A DNA stretch of 64,000 bases. Source: Rachicladosporium sp. CCFEE 5018 (Eukaryota > Ascomycota > Dothideomycetes > Cladosporiales > Cladosporiaceae). Both the position numbers and the translations under genes were made by a program. Location of the stretch: the NCBI GenBank assembly GCA_002077045.2, contig KZ111162.1, positions 515,917 to 579,916 on the forward strand, written 5' to 3'. This document shows, piece by piece, positions 47,540-58,136 of the stretch (positions are counted from its first letter, which is position 1; each line of letters begins with the position of its first letter). Under the pieces are notes generated by a model. The model did no database searches, was not told where the DNA came from, and saw only the letters and a program-made list of their open reading frames with translations.

Positions 47540-49542
47540 ATGGCGTCCTCTAAGCAGGCCAGCACATTCTACATGACCCCCGAGGAAGACGCACGAATAC
47601 GCAACACTGTGAAGACTCGCCGGCAACGATGTCGGAACCTCGCAGGTCAACCTCGAGAGCCCAAGGACGCTCAGGCACTCCATAGCACAGTCACGATGGC
47701 CTCACTCATGGCAGATATGAGCGCTTCATCAATTGAGGACAGTGCGCTGACGGCGAACCAACATCGAGGCGATGCAATGCCTGCGTTTGCGGTCGGTGAG
47801 GCGTACCCGCCATGTCTTCTCGACCTCGACGATCTCAAGCCGATGACCTTGAGCGAGCTGCAGATGGAGACCCACCATCGCGGCCGGGTACTGCGTTTGA
47901 GACGAGAGGAGCCTGTCGTGACCTTCAAGGCCCGATCCTGGACTGTTGTGAAGGACCAGTCGACTGGTCAGGCTGAGCGATTAGAGCTTGTATTGCACAA
48001 GTCTGAGCTCGGCGATGAGTTACTCGAGGCTGGCAAGTCCTATGCGATTAAGGAGCCGTACTTCACGCTCAACGATGAACGTGAGGCTACGCTGCGTGTG
48101 GATCATCCGTCGGATCTCGTCGTGGAGAATGAGAGCAGCGGTGCTGATTCTTTTTTGACGAATGGACATGTGGCTGAGGCGGCGGTGAAGAGGGCAATTG
48201 CGCTCAAGACCAGAGGTAACGCCGCATTGAAGTCGCAGGAGCTTGCAGAAGCGCACACACGCTACACAGAAGGCATACAGTGTCTGCAAGACAGTGGCGT
48301 CACCAACAAAGACATAATATTGGATCTGTACCGCAATCGTGCACATGTGAATCTGTCACTGCAACGTTACGACGAAGCCAAGGCCGACGCCGTCGCCGCT
48401 GTAAGCAAGACAGGCGCCGACAAGTATACGGCACTCGACAACAAAGCGCACTTCCGCGCAGGTGCTGCAGCATATGGCCAGGGTGAGTATAACGAGGCAG
48501 GTGCGTTCTTCGAGACTGCCCTCGAGCTCCTGGAGGGCGCGGACAAGGACGCCAAAGCCTTCCTCCGCCGTGCAGATCAGCGCTTACGCGAGCAAGAGAC
48601 TGGCGCCTACGACTTCAGCCGCATCAAGACCTTGCTTTCTGCCGCCCGACCTCGAGTCGACGCCGCAGATCACTACTCCGACACTGTCATTAAAGATACA
48701 CCTACTGCCGGCCGCGGACTCTTCGCCACCAAAGACTTCGAACCAGGCGAGCTCATCCTCTGCGAGAAAGCCTTCTGCGTCGTCTGGGGACACGAGCTGG
48801 CCGCTTGGACGAGCATAGCCTACGATGTGCGAGATGACAAGATCCGCGGCTTCCCCGCTGGCCTGAGCAAGGCGATCGTGCAGAAATTGCGAAACAACCC
48901 ATCACAGATACCGAAGTTCATGGATCTTCATGGCGACTATGCCGGTCTGGGCAAAGAGCTCATCATACGTGACGGTCAGCCAGTGATCAACGTCTTCCAG
49001 GTCCTCGATATCGTCGCGCGAAACGGCTTCGGCTTGAGTCCGGCGGCGTACAAGGACGAAACGTGACGAATGCTAGTACTGGAATCTGGATCCACGCAGC
49101 GTACACGAACCACTCTTGCCTCGCGAACTCGGAGAAAGACTTCATCGGCGACATGCTACTGCTTCGCGCCATACAGCCTATCCGTGCAGGTGATGAGATC
49201 ACGCATAGCTACGACTTCACGCCGGACTACGAGACCCGTGCGGCTTCGCTGAAGACTACATGGGGATTCAAATGCGTGTGTGCGCTTTGCGTTGCGGAGG
49301 CGGAAGATGGAGTGGAGATTAGGAGGAAGCGGCAGGAACTACTCGAGGACGCTGTGAAGTTCGTGCAAGGCAATGAGGCGAAGGGTGCGAAGAGGTTGAC
49401 TATTGTCAAGGCGAGGAGGCTGGTGCAGGCTATCAATGCTACGTATGATGAGAAACGGTATGAGGTGCTGCCGAGGACGGCGTTGCTGGGGATCGAAACT
49501 TGGCTTGTGGTCGCGGGTAAGGGCTTGAATGGGGTGACATAG
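47540..49542 (+). pseudogene. TPR-SET protein, unit B, frameshifted
   Basis: This copy is collinear with the intact unit A gene but is one base shorter at about 49058-49063: unit A reads GACGAGAGCGTGACG (34684-34698), unit B GACGAAACGTGACG. The frame from 47540 therefore ends at a TGA at 49064-49066 after 508 residues. The remainder, with the NHSC motif and post-SET cysteines, continues in another frame from about 49063 to 49542 without further damage. The TPR block and the first half of the SET domain are readable, but the truncated product would lack the cofactor site. A consensus sequencing error is an alternative explanation. Confidence 0.8.
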
Positions 49543-50070
49543 CCGCAAAGTACAGGGCGGTGCGCAAAAAGGAACATACCGTCGTCTCATCACTGTCATC
49601 AACGCAGGAGCCAGGGACGCGCGATCACAGGACCTCGACTTGAAGCAAAGACTTCGTCGGACGATGTAGAAACGTATTGATGACTCCAGTATTGCCATGC
49701 CATTGGACACGCATTCGTCCGCACATGGCTAGTCCGCTGTGCTCCAGTCTCTTGATCTCTTCGTTGATTGGTCCCCCAAGGCGGCGGCGGCGCTAGTGAT
49801 GTAGGGCGGATAAGCCCGCTCGGGTACCTTGTCGTGCCTGTTTCAGACTCCAGTCCAATGCCGTCGACAGTACGAGCGTGAACGAGGCTGAGCGGGAGAA
49901 GAGGCCGTAGCAAGGTCAAGGAGGTGATTGATTTCCGAAGGCTAGTGAGTCACAGTTGTGGCTACATAAGACATCATGGCTGCATCTCAGGCCCTTCACC
50001 TTCGCGCTCGTTGGGCCTCCTCACCCATCCCTTTCGAACCACGCCCCAAACACAACGTTGAGAAAACGAC
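49543..50070. promoter_or_regulatory. Upstream region of the polytopic membrane-protein gene
   Basis: 49543-49994 duplicates 35173-35624, with a GGCGGCGGCGGCG tract and a GATAAG core. An ATG at 49976 opens a 60-codon frame that does not connect to the gene and is probably not used. Confidence 0.5.
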
Positions 50071-50929
50071 ATGGGCCTTCCTCGTTCTGCCAACTGCGGC
50101 CTCGATCAACAACAGTATCCTTCGCAGTTTCGTTACAACGAGATTGCGGCCGCACTGAGCATTTTCTTCCTCATCATCGTCAGCCTCGTCTTGCTGTGGA
50201 ACATCTACCACCGCCTCCGTCAGATCTTCACGCAAAGGCAACTCATCGGATCTACTGGAGCAAGGCAGAAGGAACCGATCCTGGCTGTCAGTCCGCTTTC
50301 GGCCCTTTTGGCTTCTGTCATCGGTATCGTGCTCATCTTTGGTACCTGGCCGCAACCACTGCAAGGTGCCGGCCTTCTCGTCATCGTCCTGGCTCAGGTC
50401 AGCGTTCTAGGCTCGCAGGACCACAGTCTCAAGTGGAAGAACTTGATTGACAGGGTGCTTGAGGTTCTTGCAGTCATTGTAACGGCGTATGGCCTCCAAG
50501 ATGCAGGCAATAAGTATACGGAGACTTATGGCAATGGTTTCTACACGTGGCATGATCCCAGCCGGTCTGCGGAGACAGCATACGGCTTGATCGGCTCCGG
50601 CTTCCTGATCTGTGTGGTTCAGCAAGTTCTTGTGACTCGGAGCCAGTGGGCGAGGCACAGGCGGCTCGTGTGTATGTTTGCAAAACCTTTCGAGTATCGG
50701 TTTTCGTCCCTCCGCTAACTTATCCGTGGTAGTGAAAGTCTGCTCTGCTCTTTTTGTTGGCGTGCAAACTGCCACATTCATCCTTGCGGCTTACATCGGC
50801 GCCCACGCGATCCCGGACGGCTGCGTCGTCTTCAATGCAACGAAGGTCACTGCCTTGGTAGCTTCGGGTCTCAGTCTGGCTTACTCGATCGCGATCGCAG
50901 TCTGGCGATCCTGCGCCGTCAGCACATAG
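50071..50929 (+). CDS. Polytopic membrane protein of unknown function
   Basis: There are two exons, 50071-50671 and 50733-50929 (intron gtatgt...gtag with CTAAC), giving 265 residues. The start MGLPRSANCGLDQQQYPSQFRYNEIAA is chosen because the 49976 ATG is in another frame. About seven hydrophobic segments are visible: LSIFFLIIVSLVLLWN, ALLASVIGIVLIFG, GAGLLVIVLAQVSVLG, a weaker LEVLAVIVTAYGLQ, AYGLIGSGFLICVVQQVLV, CSALFVGVQTATFILAAYIGA, and ALVASGLSLAYSIAIAV. This recalls the fungal seven-helix membrane families, but no signature residue allows assignment. Confidence 0.75.
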
Positions 50930-51675
50930 GACGACAATCGACGGAGACATTGAAATGGACCACACCGTATGGGGACCTATTGAGACTTGTCTGAGTGTTT
51001 GAGCGAGGAGAGATGCAGCGGTGGCGGAGCTGACTATTTTGCGCAGTGTGTTTGACTAAGGACGTTGAGCGCTGATGGGGTTGTATGATGCTGGATTCTG
51101 GGTTCATCATGCTTTTAGTACTGGGTGTCTTAAATCGTTAGGTGATCGTTTCTGCGCGATGTTTATGATCTGTTATGTATTTATGCGCTGCTCGAATCGA
51201 TAAAAAGCACTAACACGTTTCTACGATCTGGGTCAGCAGTGTCAATGTCGACACCTTTCTGTTCTCGCATTGCAGCGCGCAGGGTGATTATTAGTCATCT
51301 CAGCATATCGTCTAGGATCACTTTATCTTTTTATAAAGGATGCCACGCTTCCATCGACTTCTGCCTATACAGTCACAAGCTGGCCATGCGAGAAGTCATG
51401 GTGTCGTATATTTCGCGTTTCACCTGCCAGGTGCCGGTAGACGACCTTTGCCAAATCGAAGACAAGGAGTGGAAGATGCTATAACGTTGAGCTGATCAGT
51501 ACGAGGGATCGTAGGGAGCTGATAGGAGTGTAATTATTCTTAGGTCTAAGCTGCGTTTCAGAATTCGAGCTCCGCAATGACCTAATAATTTGATCTGTTC
51601 AACTCCCAGCCGGTCCCCAACATGCCCAAAACGCCACCATCCATACACGCCATCCGATCGTCCCTCCCACTCCCT
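50930..51675. other. Convergent intergenic region, no gene seen
   Basis: About 750 bp, slightly AT-rich at 51100-51560. No recognisable gene or RNA. Confidence 0.5.
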
Positions 51676-53325
51676 TCACAAAACAGCTCTCTCCCTCTCC
51701 TCCCCCTCACTCTCCCCGCCCTCACTCCCCTCAACCTCGCTCCAGCTATCAGGCGTCAAAACCCCCGAAGAAAGCACACCATCATCGCTATCCTCCTCAA
51801 CTACCAACACCTCAATCTCGGACGCCTCGCTCGGAGCCTGAACCAATGATGTTTCGGATGCAGCGATTGACTGCGTTCGCGTCGTTGGGATTGAGGCGAA
51901 GCGTTCAGATGCTGACTCTGTCTCGAAGCCTATGGTAGATGTTTGCGAGGGTGCTGCTGAGGTGGTGGCTGGAGGTAAGGGGGTTGTGGAGCGGGAGTGG
52001 GCGGAGTAGAAGCTGGCATCTATAAGTTGTTCGGGCGGGTCTTGGGCTGTGACTGGCTCGCGGGGGATGGGCGATGTGGTTGAGCTTGAGCCTGAGTGCG
52101 AGGCATTCAGATCTGCTAGTCTCGCGCGCGTCAGCTGGGGTGTGATGCTGTAGAGGTCGTCGTCCTCGTCTATAGGCTTAGGCGCAATGTCAGCTAGCTG
52201 CTCATTCCAGTTGTTGGGCTGATTGAACAGCTCCTCCCACGTGTTTCTTCGTGGTTGATCCTGCGGGATCGAAGTAGGCGGGTCAGAGGATAAATCCACT
52301 AGAGGCTCCATCCGAGGCGTGAGAGCAGCATCATTTGCTACAGCGTACTCTGCCTGCTGATGGTCCATGTCCCTAAGGCTGGCTTCGATGGCTGCTCGCA
52401 GGTCGGCATCAGAGCTGGTCAACGCTGCTACCTGCCGTACTGTGGCAGAAGGACCTGCTGATTCAGCCTCGGAGAGGGACAGTGCGATGGCCAGTTGTTC
52501 CTCATAGGAAAGACCTCCAGTCTCCTCCGCAGGCTCTCCGAGGTCGGCGAAGAAGGTCTGTGGCTGACTGTCGGTGATGAGATATGCGGGATTGGGAGTG
52601 TCGCTCTGGAACGCTGCAAGAGGGTGCGGCTCGCGTTGTATCTCGATCTTCGGTGGCACCGGCGGCTTCGGTGTCGCGCTCCGCTCCATTTCGAACTCGT
52701 CACTGAACGGGTCTGCAAGTCGTGCGCCCATCTGCCAGCCACTCATGCCAGATCCCTCTGCGATAGGCTGTCCCTCCATCTGGCGAGTCGGAATCGCAAG
52801 CGCTGCTAGTGGCACATCGGGTAACTCCTTCTCAGCCAACCTCAGCTTGCCCTCCGTATCCACCATCGCGTCAAAAGTCGGCGTCGTCGGTCCCTCACCG
52901 CCCTCTTGCTTCCTCCGCTCCCTCATCTCAAACATAGTCTGGTTTCTCTTAGCCAGATACTCTCGCCCCAGCCTTCGTCTCTCCTCAGCCTGCTCCTCGG
53001 TCTCTGGCCCTTTCACAGGGATCCTCCTCACGCTCCCTGAACCTACTGCCCTCCCTGTCGCCAGAGCAGCAGCCTCACGACTGGCTTCCCCTTCTCGCCG
53101 CAGTCCTTCATCGTTGATCGGTGATCGCCCTTCGAAGGCGAAGGCCTCTGCATCTCGTCTTGTCTGTGGATCGAGCTCGGCGCCTATACTACGGAGCAGC
53201 TCGAGGAGACGATCGCGTTGTTCCTGTAGCCATCGTTGCACTTCCGGGTTTTCGTAGATTGCTATGCCGAGTGCTGTCACGAGGCTGACGGAGAGGATGA
53301 TGGCTTTGATCGCTGGGGCAGGCAT
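51676..53325 (-). CDS. Membrane-anchored protein with two ubiquitin-interacting motifs
   Basis: A single exon of 549 residues from ATG 53325 (MPAPAIK). Residues ~4-22 form one hydrophobic segment (IKAIILSVSLVTALGIAIY), so it is likely N-terminally anchored with a long cytosolic tail. A charged helix follows, then a Glu/Arg-rich region (EEQAEERRRLGREYLAKRNQTM). Two UIM-like helices follow: SYEEQLAIALSLSEAE (~273-290) and DADLRAAIEASLRDMD (~303-320), each with the central Ala-x-x-x-Ser and acidic ends of the consensus. The rest is acidic and disordered. The layout suggests an organelle-surface ubiquitin-binding adaptor, but no characterised homologue is recognised. Confidence 0.75.
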   Translation of the reverse strand: MPAPAIKAIILSVSLVTALGIAIYENPEVQRWLQEQRDRLLELLRSIGAELDPQTRRDAEAFAFEGRSPINDEGLRREGEASREAAALATGRAVGSGSVRRIPVKGPETEEQAEERRRLGREYLAKRNQTMFEMRERRKQEGGEGPTTPTFDAMVDTEGKLRLAEKELPDVPLAALAIPTRQMEGQPIAEGSGMSGWQMGARLADPFSDEFEMERSATPKPPVPPKIEIQREPHPLAAFQSDTPNPAYLITDSQPQTFFADLGEPAEETGGLSYEEQLAIALSLSEAESAGPSATVRQVAALTSSDADLRAAIEASLRDMDHQQAEYAVANDAALTPRMEPLVDLSSDPPTSIPQDQPRRNTWEELFNQPNNWNEQLADIAPKPIDEDDDLYSITPQLTRARLADLNASHSGSSSTTSPIPREPVTAQDPPEQLIDASFYSAHSRSTTPLPPATTSAAPSQTSTIGFETESASERFASIPTTRTQSIAASETSLVQAPSEASEIEVLVVEEDSDDGVLSSGVLTPDSWSEVEGSEGGESEGEERERAVL

Positions 53326-53899
53326 CTTAGCGGTCACATATAGGTATCAGTGCGGCACAGTACGATATGCGCCACAGATGGTAGTCACTGAGCTGTATCA
53401 GTTTGCTAGGGTATCGATATATTCATGCAGTGTTCCTAGACCGCAGCATAAGGAAAGCTTCCTGGCCAGGCTGCAGCTATCGAGGCGTCGTGTCGTTCGT
53501 TCGCCACCGAGGCGCGGGGCCGAATCATATCGCCGCGTTATGTCCGTGATACCTCTTGGCAGGTCGTCTTCATGCCTCACGCGTGGAAGCCTCTTAATTG
53601 CAGCTTTGCTGACCCGGCATGACGCGCGAAACGCCGCAAACCGTAGGCCAGTTCTGTAATGGCAGCTCGTAGCGAAAGTTCGTCGCCTCCATGAGGTAAG
53701 AAGGCTGATTCGCATCGCGACGCGTACGGTGAACATATCAGTCTCAAGATCAAATGTCCGTGCCTCTCCGTGTCACCTTGCCGGGTCCTCAAAACTGTCG
53801 CAGCTCACCATGTAGCTGCATACAAGACTGATGAACGTTCTTGAGAAACAGACCCAACATCCTACAATTTTATCCTACAACACCTCTCGCCTGCACATC
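53326..53899. other. Intergenic, no gene seen
   Basis: 5' flank of the UIM gene and 3' flank of the CAP gene. Nothing supported. Confidence 0.5.
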
Positions 53900-55684
53900 T
53901 TACCCAGCATGCTCCACAATCTCACTCACCAACTTCCCTCCCCTCACAAACGTCCTGATCTGCTCCGGCAACGGCAACTCCTTGTCATCCTCCCCAGCCG
54001 ATGCAGGTAGCACAACGTTGATGCTCGAGCACTTGCTAGTGAACACCTCCGTAGCCAGACTCGACTCCCCAAGGTAAATCGTAGCACCATCAACTTGATC
54101 CAACATGATCGTCGGCAGCGTGCCAGTGATCTGCACAGCGAAGTTTGGGGATTTGATGACGTCGATGCTGGATACGAGGGTTTCGACGAGAAGCTGGAGG
54201 CGAGGCGAGTTGTCGATGGAGATGGCATTTGCCTTCCCTCGCAAGACGATGGTGGTTTTGGTGCAGTTGGATATCAGCAGACTTTGCGTCAGCGAGACCT
54301 CGATCTCGATCGGCGCTGGTGGACCCTCAAAGTCTGAGATGATCCACTTGTTGCCGTCTAGCTCCTTTTTGCCTTGCTTCTTGCTCTTGATCACAGTACT
54401 CGTGCTGTCTTGCCGCATCCCAGCCGGTTTCGGCTTCGTCTCCGGTCCACGGCTTCGGGATCTTGTGATGCTATCTTCTGAGTCTCGTCGCTCCGAGACC
54501 ACGCCGGCTGCTCGGAGCGAGGGGTTCTTGTGCGTCATCTGGGATTGGTCAACCTTCTTCAGTCCCTTCGTCACGTCGCTGCCGCGATTGAGCGATTGGA
54601 ATACGGCATCCATGTCGCCTCCTGCGACTGCTGCTGCTCCCTTGGCTGCAGGTGCGGCGCCAGGTGGTGGTGCAGGTGGCGCGGGCACATTGTCGAAGTT
54701 TGGTAGTGGCGGTGGAGGAGGCGGACCAGTGCTCGAGCTGGCAGGCGCAGGGGTCCCGTTGGTTGTTGGCGCGCTGTCAGCTTCCCGGTATGCTTGCACC
54801 GCGTCGATGCCGTTGTTGTTCCAGGTTACGCCGGATGGGTAGTTCTTCATCACATACGCTTTCAGAGCCTTGAGAAGAGCGTAGTAGGACTGGACGTACT
54901 TGACATGCCTTTGATCTCTGTTCCATGTCATGTTAGTGACCAGACTCTCTCCGTGGCTCTCACGACTTTCTTACGCTTCTTTGAACGCCTTCAGAACGCG
55001 ATTTCCGTACATCTGAGCGCCTCCGAGAACCTCCCCAATGTAATCCGCGGGCTTGCCATCCATGAGGAGCCATTGTAGTGCGCTTATGCCTTCTCCAACC
55101 ATTGCTAGGTGCTCTTTTACCGGGCTCGCGCGATTGCTATCGCGGATATCTCCCACTGTCCCCATGTCGTGTTGTAGGTCCTTGAGGAGTTCGGGAAAGG
55201 TTGACGAGGTCATATCGGGCTTCTTGGCTTTCGTGGATACTAGAAGATATTTCCGTTGATCGCCAAACGCTTTTGCAACGGCCGTGGTCTGTTCTTCGAG
55301 CAGGTTATCCAGTCCTTTGCCGGACTCTACGAAGGCTGCCACTTCCCCATCGATCAGAGCGTCCATTTCTTGCAGTGCTGGCGGAAGCTCGGATTTCGCC
55401 GGTGTAGCGACAGGTGGTGATTTGGGTAGCCCAGGCGCGACCCCTGGGCTTCCTACAACCATTCCCGGAGGTGCTGGGTGGCTCCCTGAGCGACCGCTCC
55501 CAACAGCTCTCGCACCGGATATGCCATTCTGTTCCGCACCAAGCGCGTTTGAGTCGTTTAGGGGTCCGGCTGAGGACGCGATATCCTCCAATCGAGAGGT
55601 TGCAGCTTCGAGTCTACGGATCAAGGGTGTGAGCGGGTTACTCGTGCCCTCTACGGCTATGATCTGAGGAGGCGGCAACGACAT
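53900..55684 (-). CDS. SRV2: Adenylyl cyclase-associated protein (CAP/Srv2)
   Basis: There are two exons, 55684-54975 and 54917-53900, giving 575 residues. The start MSLPPPQ is the first Met in frame. The N-terminal region has the coiled-coil-like LIRRLEAATSRLEDIAS that binds adenylyl cyclase in yeast. A helical folded domain spans about 120-310 (DYIGEVLGGAQMYGNRVLKAFKEA, then YVQSYYALLKALKAYV). Next is a polyproline stretch (GPPPPPPLPNF), a WH2-like/SH3-ligand region with KKVDQSQMTHKNPSLR, and the C-terminal CARP beta-helix (GNKWIISDFEGP, LLISNCTKTTIVLRGKANAISID). CAP recycles actin monomers with cofilin and links Ras/cAMP signalling to actin. Confidence 0.95.
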
Positions 55685-56493
55685 GCTTGATGTACGCACC
55701 GTTTTATCAAGGTTGTAAAGTTGTGCATGCCGTGCCCGCTAGTGCCAGGCACGCTTGCCAAAGCCATGGTATGCAGCTGCCCGTGACACTACGTCGATCC
55801 TTACTGTTTCGGCGCTTGGCGCGAGATGCTCTCGAGGGACTATGACACCTCTCGTAAGATGCTGTACATGAGTCCGCAATAATGGACTAAAAAAGAGGAG
55901 AGCCTGGGAGAGGCATTGGCATCTGCTTACCCTGAATGTCTGGAACTGACGCTCTCGGAGCTGTCGTAGCCTGGAGTCGTTGTTGCGGGTGAGCTTGGAG
56001 AAGGGTTCGAAGCTCGGGAGAAGATGCGTAGAGACAGCCTCTGGGTTTAGGAGTACAGATACGAGTAGAAATAGCTGCCTATAGGAAGGGAGGTCGTACC
56101 GTGACTAGCTACATAATAGTCCACGTAGTAATGCTCCGGCGCGCTAGGAAGACGCGACGCCACAGCCGCACAACTGTGGGTTTCTTGGGCATCTATAACC
56201 GTCTCTGCCATCCCCTTGAGATCAGTTGTGCACCCGTGAGGAAGGTACCTTGAATGTCGAAATTCTACAGTACATCCGTTCGAGATGGTGGCGTAAGTGT
56301 ACATCGCTCTTGCCACATCAGTCTTGCGATTCATTCGACTGAAGCTGAATCTCCATGCTGTTACGGAGTAAGCAGGTCGCGAACAGTTTTGATCTGTACC
56401 AAGAGGACGACCAGCGCCAAAGCATTGTCATAGATTCAGCTCATACGCTTCATTGCCCTTCACGTCAGAGCGAACGCCACGATACGAGGCAGG
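55685..56493. promoter_or_regulatory. Divergent intergenic region CAP / MAK32-like gene
   Basis: About 810 bp between divergent starts. No gene recognised. Confidence 0.4.
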
Positions 56494-57693
56494 ATGGACT
56501 TCTGCACATTGGGCATGTTCATCATAGGTAGGTCACGCAAGCACTATATTCCCGTTCCCTTCTGGCTGCCTTGGGACGACAAATTCCTAGGCATCACCCT
56601 TTCAGCTCTCATCGTTGGCGGGGACTGTCGTGAGTGAAAGTTGGCCACGCAATGCTGACGAGGTCTAGATGACATCTACCCTGCCCCGTCTCACCCCGAC
56701 CAGACTCCGCAAAAGAACATCATCGGCGGCGCCGGCACATACTCAGCTATCGGGGCTCGCCTCCTGTCCCCACCACCCTCTTCCAGATCAGTAGGCTGGA
56801 TAGTCGACACAGGCACCGACTTCCCACCTGAGCTACGCGAGATCATCGCCTCATGGCAGACTGGCGTGCTCCTCCGACCACGCGATGCTCTGACGACTCG
56901 AGGCTGGAACGGGTACGGCGAGAACGATCATCGCGCATTCAAGTATTTGACCGAGAAGAAGCGGCTGACTGCTGATGATTTGACGGATGAGCTGCTGGCT
57001 GCGAAGAGCTTCCATCTCATCTGTTCGCCTACGAGATGTGTTGAGCTGGTGAAGCGCATTAGGGACCGGAGGCGAGAGATGCTGGGGCCTGGCGGAAAGG
57101 ACCCAATCATCATCTGGGAGCCTGTGCCTGATATGTGCACGCTAGCTGAACTCGACAATACTCTGCACACCTTGAAATGGGTGGACGTTATCAGTCCCAA
57201 TCACGAGGAGCTTGCCGCGCTGTTCGACTTCCGCCACGGTAACTCATTTGATAGCTGTGCGGTCGTCGCGCAAGCTTCTCGACTACTCGAACATGGTATT
57301 GGAATTGAGCGCAAGGGAGCGATCGTCGTGCGATGTGGCAAGGAAGGCTGCTATGTGGTCGAGCGCTCGTCCTCTGCGAAAGGCAGATCTTCCTCGTTCT
57401 TTCCTGCATTCTTCTTAGACTCGAGCCGTGTCATAGATCCCACTGGCTGTGGCAATGGCTTCCTCGGGGGCTTTGCCATGGGCTTGGTGAAGTTCATGGA
57501 AGCAGAGGGTGTATTTCGACCTCAGGACGCGGCGATCTGGGGTACTGTGGCGGCGAGTTTCTGCATTCAGCAGGTGGGTGTGCCTGTACTTGGCAAGGAC
57601 AGTGATCAACAGGAGACTTGGAATGGGGAGCACGTAGAGGAGCGCATGCTGAAATATAGCCTTCAATTGAGTCGACAGGATGACTGGATGTAA
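56494..57693 (+). CDS. pfkB-family (ribokinase-like) protein related to MAK32
   Basis: There are two exons, 56494-56527 and 56669-57693, giving 352 residues (MDFCTLGMFIIDDIYPAP across the junction). The N-terminal substrate-site Gly-rich motif IIGGAGTYSAIGARLL is clear. The middle contains the SPNHEELAALF segment usual before the nucleotide site. The pfkB signature near the C-terminus reads DPTGCGNGFLGGFAMGL: the position of the usual catalytic Asp (GAGD) is Asn. This variant and the overall layout fit the Mak32 group, linked in yeast to stability of the dsRNA killer plasmid. Kinase activity is doubtful. A 141-bp intron is unusually long here. A reading with a mini-exon inside it is possible but fits the family less well. 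Confidence 0.85.
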
Positions 57694-58136
57694 TCTTACC
57701 GCCTGGCTGCAGTATATAGTATACCCTACTGAATGGTGCTGCATTACGACCGTATCGACTGCGGACTCATGTTACGTGACGAGAGATTGAATTTCCTACC
57801 AGGTCATCGATAAGGTCCTCGATCCCGTGAGGTACTGGCCACAATGATAGAATGTCTACTCGAGCCAGTACAGTCATCATGCATGTCATCCTATAAAGCC
57901 AACAGCACTGTCGCAGACTGCAATAGTTCCGCTCATGGTACGCCGGATACTCCGCGTCAGTATCGATGTTTACGGCGGAAGCCTACATTCCTCATTGCCC
58001 CTAGCTCGATCTTCCATGGATCATCCATTTGCGGCGACGAGATACGATGAACGCGCAAGTCGATTGACATCTAGAGCCGGGCGTCGTCATCGAGGCGACT
58101 CGCTGACATTCTCAAGTCGCAGGAGCATCGGTTCAC
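57694..58136. other. Convergent intergenic region, no gene seen
   Basis: 3' flanks only. The + strand frame 57935-58639 is an antisense shadow of the lactonase gene. Confidence 0.5.

Larger units (their letters stand above)
35725..49994. repeat. Unit B of the duplicated segment
   Basis: 14,270 bp in the same orientation as unit A and about 2 kb longer because of the interval at 38303-42711. It continues without a gap into single-copy sequence after 49994. Confidence 0.95.

Noticed and set aside
49976..50158. ATG at 49976 as start of the membrane protein
   Set aside because: It is in a different frame from 50071-50671, with no GT-AG intron found to join them.
56528..56668. Mini-exon inside the MAK32-like intron
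   Set aside because: It keeps the frame but breaks the family-typical MFIIDD start; the single intron is simpler.
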